In this document: positions 45,107-52,870 of the stretch, in pieces | Position numbering within the stretch: position 1 is the first letter of the stretch | Layout of the letters: every line of letters begins with the position of its first letter | From: Bacillus albus | GTDB lineage: Bacteria > Bacillota > Bacilli > Bacillales > Bacillaceae_G | DNA: 64,000 nucleotides | Reading direction: 5' to 3' | Assembly: GCF_001884185.1 (NCBI RefSeq) | Contig: NZ_MAOE01000124.1 | Span: forward strand, 1-64,000 | Translations under genes and position numbers: made by a program | The notes under the pieces: model-generated | Databases searched by the model: none | The model's input: only the letters and a program-made list of their open reading frames with translations | Told to the model about the DNA's origin: nothing

Positions 45107-45504
45107 CGCTTTTTCTCCTTCAATTCTAATGTACTGCAAATTTCAATATAATTCCCATCTGGATCAGCAATGTATGCAATTGTTTGTCCCCACGGCTTTA
45201 CAATTGGTTCAACTAAAACCTTAATACCTTGTTCTCTAAATTGCTCAATCGTTTCTTGTACATTTTCGACAACGAATCCCAATTCAAAATGGGAAGATTG
45301 TAACTCACCTTCTGTAAGTGGTAGTCCCGTTAATTCTTTTACGTCTTGCCGCGTATTCATCGCTAATATGGTAGTACCCGTATTAAATTCAATATATGTA
45401 CCATGCTCTGCTTTTATCGGTAACTGTAATACATCTTTATAGAATCTTAGACATTCCTCAAACTTTTCTACGTATAAAATGATGTACTTCATCTTCAAAT
45501 CCAT
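45088..45504 (-). CDS. VOC family protein (glyoxalase/dioxygenase fold)
   Basis: A 138-residue vicinal-oxygen-chelate protein: MKYIILYVEKFEECLRFYKDVLQLPIKAEHG, a second half with LGFVVENVQETIEQFREQGIKVLVEPIVKPWGQTIAYIADPDGNYIEICSTL. Metal ligands are not certain (His in SSHFELGF, Glu in YIEIC). May be a resistance or detoxification enzyme. First gene of VOC-GNAT-kinase; GGGGGA precedes the ATG. Confidence 0.85.
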   Translation of the reverse strand: MDLKMKYIILYVEKFEECLRFYKDVLQLPIKAEHGTYIEFNTGTTILAMNTRQDVKELTGLPLTEGELQSSHFELGFVVENVQETIEQFREQGIKVLVEPIVKPWGQTIAYIADPDGNYIEICSTLELKEKKRWGFRN

Positions 45505-45583
45505 TATTAATCCCCCTTTATATCCATCCCTAAAATTTCGACAAAAGTCTCATAAAAACCTTGTTCCTTATAGTAACGAGCAC

Positions 45584-45674
45584 AAAAAAATGAGGCCGAT
45601 TTCTCGGCCCCCCAGCTTATTGGCATAAAACAGGAGATTTGGTTTGGACATAACCAGTTCGTACCCTTATTATA
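45584..45674 (-). ncRNA. candidate attenuated leader or small RNA upstream of the VOC operon
   Basis: On the minus strand TTTAAA (45697-45692), a 17-base spacer and TATAAT (45674-45669) form a promoter. About 50 bases downstream GGCCGA (45599-45594 complement) and TCGGCC (45609-45604) form a tight GC hairpin followed by TCATTTTTTT, a canonical terminator. The transcript of about 80 bases contains GCTGGGGGG. No gene lies between. It is either a free small RNA or a terminator-controlled 5' leader of the VOC gene, whose start is 80 bases further. An 8-codon frame MRLLSKF follows the hairpin. Confidence 0.4.
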
Positions 45675-45787
45675 TTTTATTTTTTCTGAATTTTAAATAC
45701 ATTAAACACCTATTTATATTGAGAAAGTTTTTTCGGTTGCATAAAATTAAAGAGTTTAAGAAATGCTACAAATGGAGGTGTATACAT

Positions 45788-46036
45788 ATGGAACCAATGC
45801 TATGTCCAAGCTGTAAAACGAACCGTACTCGCTTTAATATTCTGGAGCAACAAGTAAAACCAGTCAAGTTAAATCCACAAACTGGTCAAGTAGAAGAAGA
45901 ATACACAAATGAAAATATGAATGCTTTTCATATGGCCTATCAAGGACCAACATACAGAGTCCAATGCGCTGTATGCGGACTCGTTGAAAACCCGGAACAA
46001 TTTATTAAACCTGCGCAAAATCAATCTTTTTCTTAA
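45788..46036 (+). CDS. small zinc-ribbon-like protein
   Basis: An 82-residue protein with two Cys pairs, LCPSCKTNRTRF and QCAVCGLV, about 55 residues apart, which suggests a split zinc ribbon. Function unknown; the same kind of protein is common in the B. cereus group as hypothetical. The ATG at 45788 has GGAGGTG seven bases upstream; the reading frame is open for 48 codons before it, but without a start signal. A terminator follows. Confidence 0.75.
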   Translation: MEPMLCPSCKTNRTRFNILEQQVKPVKLNPQTGQVEEEYTNENMNAFHMAYQGPTYRVQCAVCGLVENPEQFIKPAQNQSFS

Positions 46037-46047
46037 ATATTATTATT

Positions 46048-46077
46048 ACCCCCTACCGATCTTTTGTAGGGGGTTTA
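46048..46077 (+). terminator. terminator after the zinc-ribbon gene
   Basis: ACCCCCTAC (46048-46056) pairs with GTAGGGGGT (46066-46074), then TTATC. Confidence 0.72.
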
Positions 46078-46365
46078 TCGATTTAATATGTTAATCAAAA
46101 AATGTTTTTCTTCCTTATTATAAATTACACCCCACACCTTCTTTGTCATCTTTTATTTTTTGATCCTCAATATGGATCGTTTTTTCTTCATTTATTATTT
46201 CGGGGTTATGTGTGTGTGTGTCTTCGTAGCTGTTACTTCTGTGCCTTTATATAGATTTTTATTATATAAAAAAGAGTGAACAAAAATACAATTATATAGA
46301 ACCAAAAGAAGTTGATCCCGGATTTCCTCCCTACAACATCAACTTCTTTTTAACTCTACTTTTTA
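46078..46365. other. intergenic region with a GT repeat and a convergent terminator
   Basis: About 290 bases without a gene. It contains a short TGTGTGTGTGTG run near 46210 and the terminator at 46304-46352. I see no promoter facing either neighbour that I can support. Confidence 0.4.
46304..46352. terminator. terminator after the DUF2812 gene
   Basis: AAAAGAAGTTGAT (46304-46316) pairs with ATCAACTTCTTTT (46338-46350) over a 21-base loop. Confidence 0.65.
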
Positions 46366-46902
46366 TTATAATATTTCACTTTTTAATTTCTTAATTTTCC
46401 AAGTGAGTCTTATAAAGAAGTATATCCACATACAACTTGTAAGACCCGTAATAGCTTTCGCCCACATTGGCACTCTTGATTCCATAGGGCTTATAAATAG
46501 ATTGTACATTGATGGTAATATAGCTGCTAACATAATAACAAAGAATACTAATAACTGATTTAGTTTTTGTATTCTCGTCTCCTTTTCTGAGTAAATATCA
46601 GGCAATTCATTTACTTCTTCTACTTCTTTACAAAAATAATTCCAGCTTGTGAAACTTGTTACGCGTTTCCAACCTGACATTTCATATATTTCGAAATACT
46701 CTTGTCGTTGTTCTTTCGAATCTCTATAAACCAATCTAAAATCAGCTTTGTATATTACATCTTTTGGCTCAGTTTTCTTAAACGTATACATTAAATTATA
46801 TTTTTGTAATGCCCAACCTTGTTGATGCATCTTTCGTAAAAAAGCTTCTTCTTTTTCTAAATTCCATGCCGTAAAAAACTTAAATACCCTTTTTGTCTCC
46901 AT
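46366..46902 (-). CDS. DUF2812 family membrane protein
   Basis: A 178-residue protein. The N-terminal 95 residues match the DUF2812 pattern (KFFTAWNLEKEEAFLRKMHQQGWALQKYN ... YEMSGWKRVTSFTSWNYFCKE). Two membrane helices follow (LLVFFVIMLAAILPSMYNLFI and AKAITGLTSCMWIYFFIRLTW). DUF2812 genes very often follow a PadR regulator gene, as here (8 bases apart), and are its likely target. Function unknown. Confidence 0.85.
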   Translation of the reverse strand: METKRVFKFFTAWNLEKEEAFLRKMHQQGWALQKYNLMYTFKKTEPKDVIYKADFRLVYRDSKEQRQEYFEIYEMSGWKRVTSFTSWNYFCKEVEEVNELPDIYSEKETRIQKLNQLLVFFVIMLAAILPSMYNLFISPMESRVPMWAKAITGLTSCMWIYFFIRLTWKIKKLKSEIL

Positions 46903-46909
46903 CTTCCAT

Positions 46910-47227
46910 TCACCCTCCTAATATACTGTTTCCATTCCTTACAGATCTCTGCAACCTGTTATACTCTAGCTCTAACACTTCTCTACCAAATGGCGTTAAC
47001 TCATAGCACTTCTTTCTATCTGTAGAAGCAACTTCAACAATTAATTTCTCTTTTAATAACTTCGTCGTATTCCCGTATAAAGTTCCAGGGCCGAGCTTTA
47101 CTTCCCCATTTGTCATCTCTTCAACCATTTGCATAATTCCGTATCCGTGCATTGGTTTCACTAGTGATAACAATATGTAATATGTCGCCTCTGTTAACGG
47201 AATATATTTTTTCGCTTTCGCATTCAT
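46910..47227 (-). CDS. PadR family transcriptional regulator
   Basis: A 105-residue regulator: YIPLTEATYYILLSLVKPMHGYGIMQMVEEMTNGEVKLGPGTLYGNTTKLLKEKLI is a typical PadR winged helix, with a short C-terminal dimerisation helix. Start at 47227 (MNAKAKKYIP) behind GGAGGTGG; the frame is open upstream only because the promoter repeats have a 15-base period. It probably represses its own operon with the DUF2812 gene by binding those repeats. Confidence 0.87.
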   Translation of the reverse strand: MNAKAKKYIPLTEATYYILLSLVKPMHGYGIMQMVEEMTNGEVKLGPGTLYGNTTKLLKEKLIVEVASTDRKKCYELTPFGREVLELEYNRLQRSVRNGNSILGG

Positions 47228-47240
47228 TATAACCACCTCC

Positions 47241-47294
47241 GATACATCGTTTAGTGATATATCGACTAGCGATATATCGTATACCGATATTATA
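47241..47294. repeat. four 15-bp phased repeats in the PadR promoter, candidate operator
   Basis: The core GATAtATCG (itself nearly palindromic, GATATATC) starts at 47241, 47256, 47271 and 47286, exactly 15 bp apart; the last copy is partial (GATAT). The array ends 14 bases from the PadR ATG, covering the expected promoter. Regular spacing and dyad symmetry point to a regulator binding array, most simply for PadR itself. Confidence 0.55.
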
Positions 47295-47431
47295 TATTCA
47301 TATTCCGAGATATGCAAGTGTAATTTAATAATCGGATAGTCACTTCTTTAAATCGAAAAATCATACCAATTTTCTGAATATTTTGTTAAAATATAGAAAT
47401 ATCCGTTTATATTTTGAAAGGAATGATACAT

Positions 47432-48361
47432 ATGATAAATAAATTGAAAGAAAACATAGGATCAGTTTTTGTCGGTAAAGAAAATGTTATAGATTTATTA
47501 CTCGTTTCATTGCTTGCTGATGGACATGTACTGCTTGAGGATGTGCCTGGTACTGGAAAAACGTTACTTGCGAAAACACTTTCTAAAAGTATAGGTGGTA
47601 ATTTTTCTCGCGTCCAATTTACACCGGATGTACTTCCGAGTGATGTAACAGGTATTGAATATTTCAACCCAAAAACGAGTGAATTCGAGTTAAGACTTGG
47701 ACCAGTCATGACCAATATTTTGCTTGCGGATGAAATTAACCGCGCTATGCCTAGAACACAGTCTAGTTTATTAGAATCGATGGAAGAACGACAAGTAACG
47801 CTTGAAAAGCAATCTACTCCTCTTCCGAAACCGTTCTTTGTTATTGCGACGCAAAATCCAATTGAATCACAAGGAACGTTTCCTCTACCAGATGCACAGC
47901 TTGATCGTTTTTTAATGACCATTTCAATTGGTTATCCTGATCCCGAAGATGAGTTAAAAATGATGCGTCGTTTCCGCAACGATACGCCGTTAGAAAGCGT
48001 CAAATCTGTTATTTCTTTAGAAGACATTTTAGAAGCACAGAAGCGTGTAAAAGAAATTTTCGTATCTGAACCGTTAGAACATTACATTATTAAACTTGCT
48101 CATGCTACAAGAAATCATAATTACATCGCTAACGGTGTAAGTCCTCGTGCCACACTTGCCTTAGTGCGCGCAGTACAGGCATTAGCATTTTTACGAGGGA
48201 GAGAATATTGTACGCCAGAAGATATACAATTTTTAATTCCCTCTATTTGGAATCACCGTATCGTCTTATCAATGGAAGGCACATTACGTACGACAAAAAA
48301 TGAAATTATGCAGAGGATTTTAAAAGAAGTTGACGTACCAGTGGAGATTGAACAAACATGA
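47432..48361 (+). CDS. MoxR-type AAA+ ATPase
   Basis: A 309-residue ATPase. Walker A is EDVPGTGKT, Walker B ILLADEINRA, sensor 1 VIATQNPIESQGTFPLPDAQLDRF, and the lid domain includes SPRATLALVRAVQALAFLRGREYCTPEDI. MoxR proteins act as chaperones that mature or regulate partner proteins, usually with a DUF58 protein encoded next, as here (ATGA overlap). Start at 47432 (MINKLKEN) with AAAGGA nine bases upstream. Confidence 0.9.
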   Translation: MINKLKENIGSVFVGKENVIDLLLVSLLADGHVLLEDVPGTGKTLLAKTLSKSIGGNFSRVQFTPDVLPSDVTGIEYFNPKTSEFELRLGPVMTNILLADEINRAMPRTQSSLLESMEERQVTLEKQSTPLPKPFFVIATQNPIESQGTFPLPDAQLDRFLMTISIGYPDPEDELKMMRRFRNDTPLESVKSVISLEDILEAQKRVKEIFVSEPLEHYIIKLAHATRNHNYIANGVSPRATLALVRAVQALAFLRGREYCTPEDIQFLIPSIWNHRIVLSMEGTLRTTKNEIMQRILKEVDVPVEIEQT

Positions 48362-49521
48362 ATGGACAGCGCGTTGTAACTGTACCTTTATTTTTTCAAC
48401 TTCATATTATTCAACTATCTGTTCCAGGCGCTATACTATTTACATTTTTCATGCCACAACGAATCATTATGTTTTTCTTTTTCTTCTACTATTTATTTGC
48501 GATTTTCATTTATAAATATGTCGCTTATATAGAGAAAAAATTTCAAGTGCTAAACGAGAAACAAACAACTCGGTTATTCCCTAATGAATCTGGACAGTTT
48601 TTCATTCATTTAAAAAATGGAGCAAATATACCACTCGTTAACGGTGTTTGTTATTTTCATTTAAATCCGTCCCTACTACCACAAAAAGATCAAGGGATTG
48701 AACAAATATCAAAAACGTTATTTTCTTTCCCGTTTTCCCAGCCTGCACATTCAGCACAAAAATGGGATTTAACTTTAACCGCAACGAAACGTGGTGTGTT
48801 TCAAATTGAACAGTTCGAATGTGTCTTGAAAGATCCTTTTCACCTTTTAACTGTACATTTACCCATTTTTGATAAATTACGGACTGAAATTATTGTGTAC
48901 CCTTCTCCTAAAGAAGTAGCAGGTTTACAAGAACTTCGGCAACTTTTAAACGGATCTTATCGAACGAATTTTTCTTTTTACAATGATGAAACATCTATTA
49001 TTGGAGTTAAACGATATGAACGTGAGTCTTTCCGTTCTATCCATTGGAAAGCATCTGCTAAAATGCAGGAATTACAGGCGAAGCAATATGAACCTGTTAA
49101 AAATTATAGTTGGACAATTTGTCTTTCATTAGCTGCTGATCGCGGATTTGGTTGGAAAGATAATATAGAAGACCTTATTTCATTTGCTACATACATTTGT
49201 CAATACGCAACGAAGCATCAAATACCGTTTGAATTATTTATTAGTGTATTAGCAGAAGGTGGTCCTCTGCATTTACCATTAAACGAAGGGCAAACACATT
49301 ACGCAAAAGCTTTAGAGGAGTTGGCACGTATATCAGACGATAGCACATTAATTCCGAAACAAGGATTTCTCCATTATACAAATAGAAAAGGAGAACGATC
49401 CTCTACAATGATTTACATTGGCTTGCAGAAGAATGACCTCTCTCTTCTATCGCAGCCTACGTTTCTTATCAATAACGAAGGGATGGTGGAACAGCTTGAA
49501 GACTTGGCTCTATCACGTTAA
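48358..49521 (+). CDS. DUF58 domain membrane protein
   Basis: A 387-residue protein with two N-terminal membrane helices (about residues 10-55), a beta-rich middle, and the DUF58 core GVKRYERESFRSIHWKASAKMQELQAKQYEPVKNYSW with a vWA-like tail. DUF58 proteins partner with MoxR ATPases. Its start overlaps the MoxR stop and its end overlaps the next gene, so the three are one translational unit. Confidence 0.87.
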   Translation: MNGQRVVTVPLFFQLHIIQLSVPGAILFTFFMPQRIIMFFFFFYYLFAIFIYKYVAYIEKKFQVLNEKQTTRLFPNESGQFFIHLKNGANIPLVNGVCYFHLNPSLLPQKDQGIEQISKTLFSFPFSQPAHSAQKWDLTLTATKRGVFQIEQFECVLKDPFHLLTVHLPIFDKLRTEIIVYPSPKEVAGLQELRQLLNGSYRTNFSFYNDETSIIGVKRYERESFRSIHWKASAKMQELQAKQYEPVKNYSWTICLSLAADRGFGWKDNIEDLISFATYICQYATKHQIPFELFISVLAEGGPLHLPLNEGQTHYAKALEELARISDDSTLIPKQGFLHYTNRKGERSSTMIYIGLQKNDLSLLSQPTFLINNEGMVEQLEDLALSR

Positions 49522-50605
49522 TGACTTTATTCTGCTGCTCCTCCTTTCGTTATTAACGGAAAGAGATGAACTTGTTGCTATTACCATATTTTTAGCAACA
49601 GGCTATATGGGAGTATTGCTTATCTATAAACTAATGAAGAAAAAAACAACAGGTTATGTCATACTGTTACTTACTCAAATAATCGGTTGTTCTATCTTTC
49701 TCCCTTTCTCTCTATTTAGCACAATTATGTTACCGCTTTTCTTCTTTATCGTACATGTAGTCGGGCCTGGATATCCAGTTCAAAAATCGTTAGGCGGCAT
49801 AGTTTGGTTTGGTATTTCAGCTATATTTTATGCGCCCTTTCCGCCATTGTGGAAACTGTTACTTTTAGTTTTACACATTATGATTACTTTTTGGTTAACT
49901 GGGGCAAATCGTAATCAGCAGTTATTACGTTTCGCTTCTATTATTACAATTGTTGTAATGAGTACCATACTTGTTCTAATTTTCCCTTTTATTCGTCTTA
50001 TTTTTAGTTTTATGACAGAAGTAGTCGCATTAGGGGTCGGTTACGTAATAAATCCATTTCTCATAGCAGCTGAATTGAAAGATACTGAAGGAGTTTGGGC
50101 AAGTAAAGGGCATCTCTTAAAACCACAAATTACAGATGGGAAAACACCTCCTGATTTTGATCCAACTCTTATAAATAGCATGACCATAATAGCTTGTGCT
50201 TCTATCGCTATTTACGTCGTTTGGAAAATAATAAAAAGACGAAAACAATTCAGTTTACCAAATATGCCTGTCTTCGAATCTACTATCATCACTGGTAAAG
50301 AAGGAATGAGCCAAAAACGTTTGAAACGAAATAAACCACCACATAACGAAATTCGAAAAGGGATTTTTAAACTGGAGAGTAAATTAATTCCTCCTTTAAA
50401 TAGAAACCGAGGAGAAACTGTTCAAGCATGGTTAGAAAGAATAAATCGTGAAGAAGATGTAAATATTGAGAGTCATATTATTATAGATGCTTATAATACA
50501 GTGCGTTATTCAAATGAGGAAAATAGTGTACAGTTACATGAATTTAAGGAAGAAATCCATAAACTCTATGCATATCAGAAGAGTTTGAAGAAAAGAAAGA
50601 AATAA
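49496..50605 (+). CDS. membrane protein with DUF4129-like C terminus
   Basis: About 369 residues with six or more hydrophobic segments up to residue 230 and a cytosolic tail rich in Lys and Arg. The tail PPLNRNRGETVQAWLERINREEDVN... IIIDAYNTVRYSNEEN resembles the DUF4129 region found at the end of TgpA-type transglutaminases, but no transglutaminase Cys-His-Asp core is present. Start uncertain: the TTG at 49496 has GGTGG upstream; in-frame starts at 49418 and 49433 lie further inside the DUF58 gene. Third member of the MoxR operon. Confidence 0.7.
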   Translation: MKTWLYHVNDFILLLLLSLLTERDELVAITIFLATGYMGVLLIYKLMKKKTTGYVILLLTQIIGCSIFLPFSLFSTIMLPLFFFIVHVVGPGYPVQKSLGGIVWFGISAIFYAPFPPLWKLLLLVLHIMITFWLTGANRNQQLLRFASIITIVVMSTILVLIFPFIRLIFSFMTEVVALGVGYVINPFLIAAELKDTEGVWASKGHLLKPQITDGKTPPDFDPTLINSMTIIACASIAIYVVWKIIKRRKQFSLPNMPVFESTIITGKEGMSQKRLKRNKPPHNEIRKGIFKLESKLIPPLNRNRGETVQAWLERINREEDVNIESHIIIDAYNTVRYSNEENSVQLHEFKEEIHKLYAYQKSLKKRKK

Positions 50606-50610
50606 CCCAA

Positions 50611-50646
50611 TAAAAAGACTCCTATTTTTATAGGAGTCTTTTTATA
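50611..50646. terminator. bidirectional terminator after the MoxR operon
   Basis: AAAAAGACTCCTA pairs with TAGGAGTCTTTTT around TTTTTA. Confidence 0.8.
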
Positions 50647-50661
50647 CTTCTACGTTAATTT

Positions 50662-52119
50662 TTAAATTGAAGCATTTTTCCCTGCTTCAATTTCTAATGA
50701 CTCTTCATGCCACCAAAGTGTTTCTTCAGGGTCTTCTTTAGCAATTTGATGTGCTTCTTTTTTCGTTTCTACTGTAGGATATGAACCTTTTAGTGCACGT
50801 CCTGAAGTTGTAACGAATAAAACACTAAATACGACTAATCCAATAACACTTACACCCGCTAAATAAAATGCTGGCGCCAGCGGGTTACCGGTTGCATGAA
50901 CTAAGTATGAACATACGAGCGGTGTTGTTCCACCGAATATAGATACAGAAATATTAAATGAGATCGAAAGTGCTCGATAACGTACATCGGTGAAAAATAG
51001 TGATGGTAATAATGAAGGTAATGTTCCTTCATACACACTTAAGAAGAAACCTAATACGAAAATACCTGCAAATATAGCTGCAATATGTCCGTTACCTATT
51101 AGTAAAAATGCTGGGATTGCAAATACAGTTAAACCAAGTAAACCAATTTGCACGACGCGTTTATTACCAATTTTATCACTTAATTTACCGAAATATAGTG
51201 CTAGTGGAATCATAAGTGCCATCGTAATAGAAATAATTAATAAGCCAGTTGTTTCTTTGACTTTAAGTACTTGAGTTAGATAAGAAGGAATATACGAAAG
51301 AATCATATAATTCGTAATATTAAAGAAGGCGACAATTACTGTGCTTAATAAGAAGTCTTTTTTGTGATATTTCATAATATCCATAAATGAAAATTGTTCA
51401 TTGTCTTCAGATTCCTCTTGTGCTTTTTCCATCTCTTCAAAGATAGGAGATTCATCTAAATGACGGCGTAAATATAAACCGACCAAGCCAATTGGTGCAG
51501 CTATTAAGAAAGGAATACGCCAGCCCCAGCTGAGCATTTGTTCATCTGTTAACAATAACGTCAAAATGGTAACAATTACCGATGCAGCAATGTAACCTGA
51601 GAGTGTTCCAATTTCAAGACCACTACCGAGTATACCACGCTTTTTATCTGGAGAAGATTCTGCGATATAAACCATTGCACCTGAATATTCGCCGCCTGTA
51701 GAGAAGCCTTGAATCATTCGGGCAACTAAAAGTAGTATCGGTGCCCATACACCAATTTGTTCATAGGTTGGTAGTAATGCGATGAATAATGTAGAAAGTG
51801 CCATTAAAATAATAGTAGTACTTAACACGATTTTTCGGCCGTACTTATCTCCTATTCTACCAAAGAATACACCTCCGATTGGTCGAACGAGAAAGGCTGC
51901 CGCAAATGTACCGAATGTGAGTACAAGTTGCAATCCACTATTATCAACACCTGAGAAGAATAATTGACTTAAGATAACCGCTAAATACGCGTATAATCCG
52001 AAGTCAAACCACTCCATTGCATTCCCTATACCAGTAGCAACTACTGCTTTCCTGGCTTGTTTAGGATTGACAATATTAACGTCTTGAGGTTCAAAATTCA
52101 AATCATTATTTTGTTGCAT
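50662..52119 (-). CDS. MFS transporter of the metabolite:H+ symporter class, ProP-like
   Basis: About 485 residues with 12 membrane helices. Typical MHS landmarks: VATGIGNAMEWFDFGLYAYLAV, FGRIGDKYGRKIVLSTTIILMALSTL and LVARMIQGFSTGGEYSGAMVYIAES. These are close to the proline/betaine transporter ProP. Likely imports an osmolyte or organic acid with protons. I prefer the ATG at 52119 (MQQNNDLNFE); AAGGAG is 12 bases upstream, somewhat far, and an in-frame GTG 14 codons earlier is the alternative. Confidence 0.85.
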   Translation of the reverse strand: MQQNNDLNFEPQDVNIVNPKQARKAVVATGIGNAMEWFDFGLYAYLAVILSQLFFSGVDNSGLQLVLTFGTFAAAFLVRPIGGVFFGRIGDKYGRKIVLSTTIILMALSTLFIALLPTYEQIGVWAPILLLVARMIQGFSTGGEYSGAMVYIAESSPDKKRGILGSGLEIGTLSGYIAASVIVTILTLLLTDEQMLSWGWRIPFLIAAPIGLVGLYLRRHLDESPIFEEMEKAQEESEDNEQFSFMDIMKYHKKDFLLSTVIVAFFNITNYMILSYIPSYLTQVLKVKETTGLLIISITMALMIPLALYFGKLSDKIGNKRVVQIGLLGLTVFAIPAFLLIGNGHIAAIFAGIFVLGFFLSVYEGTLPSLLPSLFFTDVRYRALSISFNISVSIFGGTTPLVCSYLVHATGNPLAPAFYLAGVSVIGLVVFSVLFVTTSGRALKGSYPTVETKKEAHQIAKEDPEETLWWHEESLEIEAGKNASI

Positions 52120-52522
52120 ATAATTAAACAGCTCCTTTTTTAATTTAACTTCTTTAAGCACACCTTCTCTTATTGAATAAAATTAATTCGAAGCACTTAA
52201 GGAAAAGCAACGTCTCCTTATCTGTTATTATTATTTCACATAATTAATTATTTGTCCAATTAAATGCTCTTTTTGTATAAATTTACACCCTATTTAACTT
52301 TTCACAAAATGAAGTTTAGGCTATATAATATATACCTTTACACTACAAATGAACCTTTCATTTTTTTATATGTATAACGTTTCTATAATTGCTTCCTCTA
52401 ACCTAGAAATCAGTAACTTTTACTTAAGATTTGCATATATTTAAAAAGTGAACTCATTAGCTCGAATTCTGTTTTATTACATTCAACTATAATATTATTA
52501 TAGTTTTAAAGGAGGCTCTTTT
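52120..52522. other. intergenic region with a good sigma-A promoter facing right
   Basis: AT-rich 400-bp gap between divergent genes. TTCACA (52301-52306), a 17-base spacer and TATAAT (52324-52329) form a clear + strand promoter about 195 bases before the small membrane protein gene, leaving a long leader. I see no terminator or conserved structure in that leader. Confidence 0.5.
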
Positions 52523-52783
52523 ATGTTGGAAATAATAATTTTACTTACCACTGTTTCTTTTCTCTTAATTATTTCTGTATTTTTCATTACCTTAAAACAA
52601 TATAAAGAAATTAAAAATATAAAGACTATATTAACTACAAAAAAAGAAAATGAGGAAGCTCCATTCGAAAACTCCATCCCTCTACAATTAGACCTTGGCG
52701 TTCTCAATAATTTACTCGCTTCTGGAATAAATAAAAACTCTAATTCAAGTAATGAAAATTGTGAATCTGATAAAAACAAATGA
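52523..52783 (+). CDS. small single-pass membrane protein, unknown
   Basis: An 86-residue protein: an N-terminal membrane helix (IIILLTTVSFLLIISVFFITL) then a charged, Asn/Lys/Glu-rich tail with IPLQLDLGVLNNLLASG, probably cytosolic. No known domain. AAAGGAGG lies eight to nine bases before the ATG, so translation is credible. It is 87 bases ahead of the first tandem glycosyltransferase gene and probably in the same transcript. Confidence 0.6.
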   Translation: MLEIIILLTTVSFLLIISVFFITLKQYKEIKNIKTILTTKKENEEAPFENSIPLQLDLGVLNNLLASGINKNSNSSNENCESDKNK

Positions 52784-52870
52784 TTGTTATGCTTATACCA
52801 AAAAGAAAATATATCTCCTATTTTATCTAATCTTATTAACAACTACCTCTGATTAAAAAGGAGACTGCTT

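Noticed and set aside
46205-46225. TGTGTGTGTG run as a meaningful microsatellite
   Set aside because: Only about six units in an intergenic region with no linked promoter; too short to claim phase variation.
47407-47922. 171-codon minus-strand frame opposite the MoxR gene
   Set aside because: Antisense to a clear AAA+ ATPase; Ser-rich composition is a by-product of the complementary codons.
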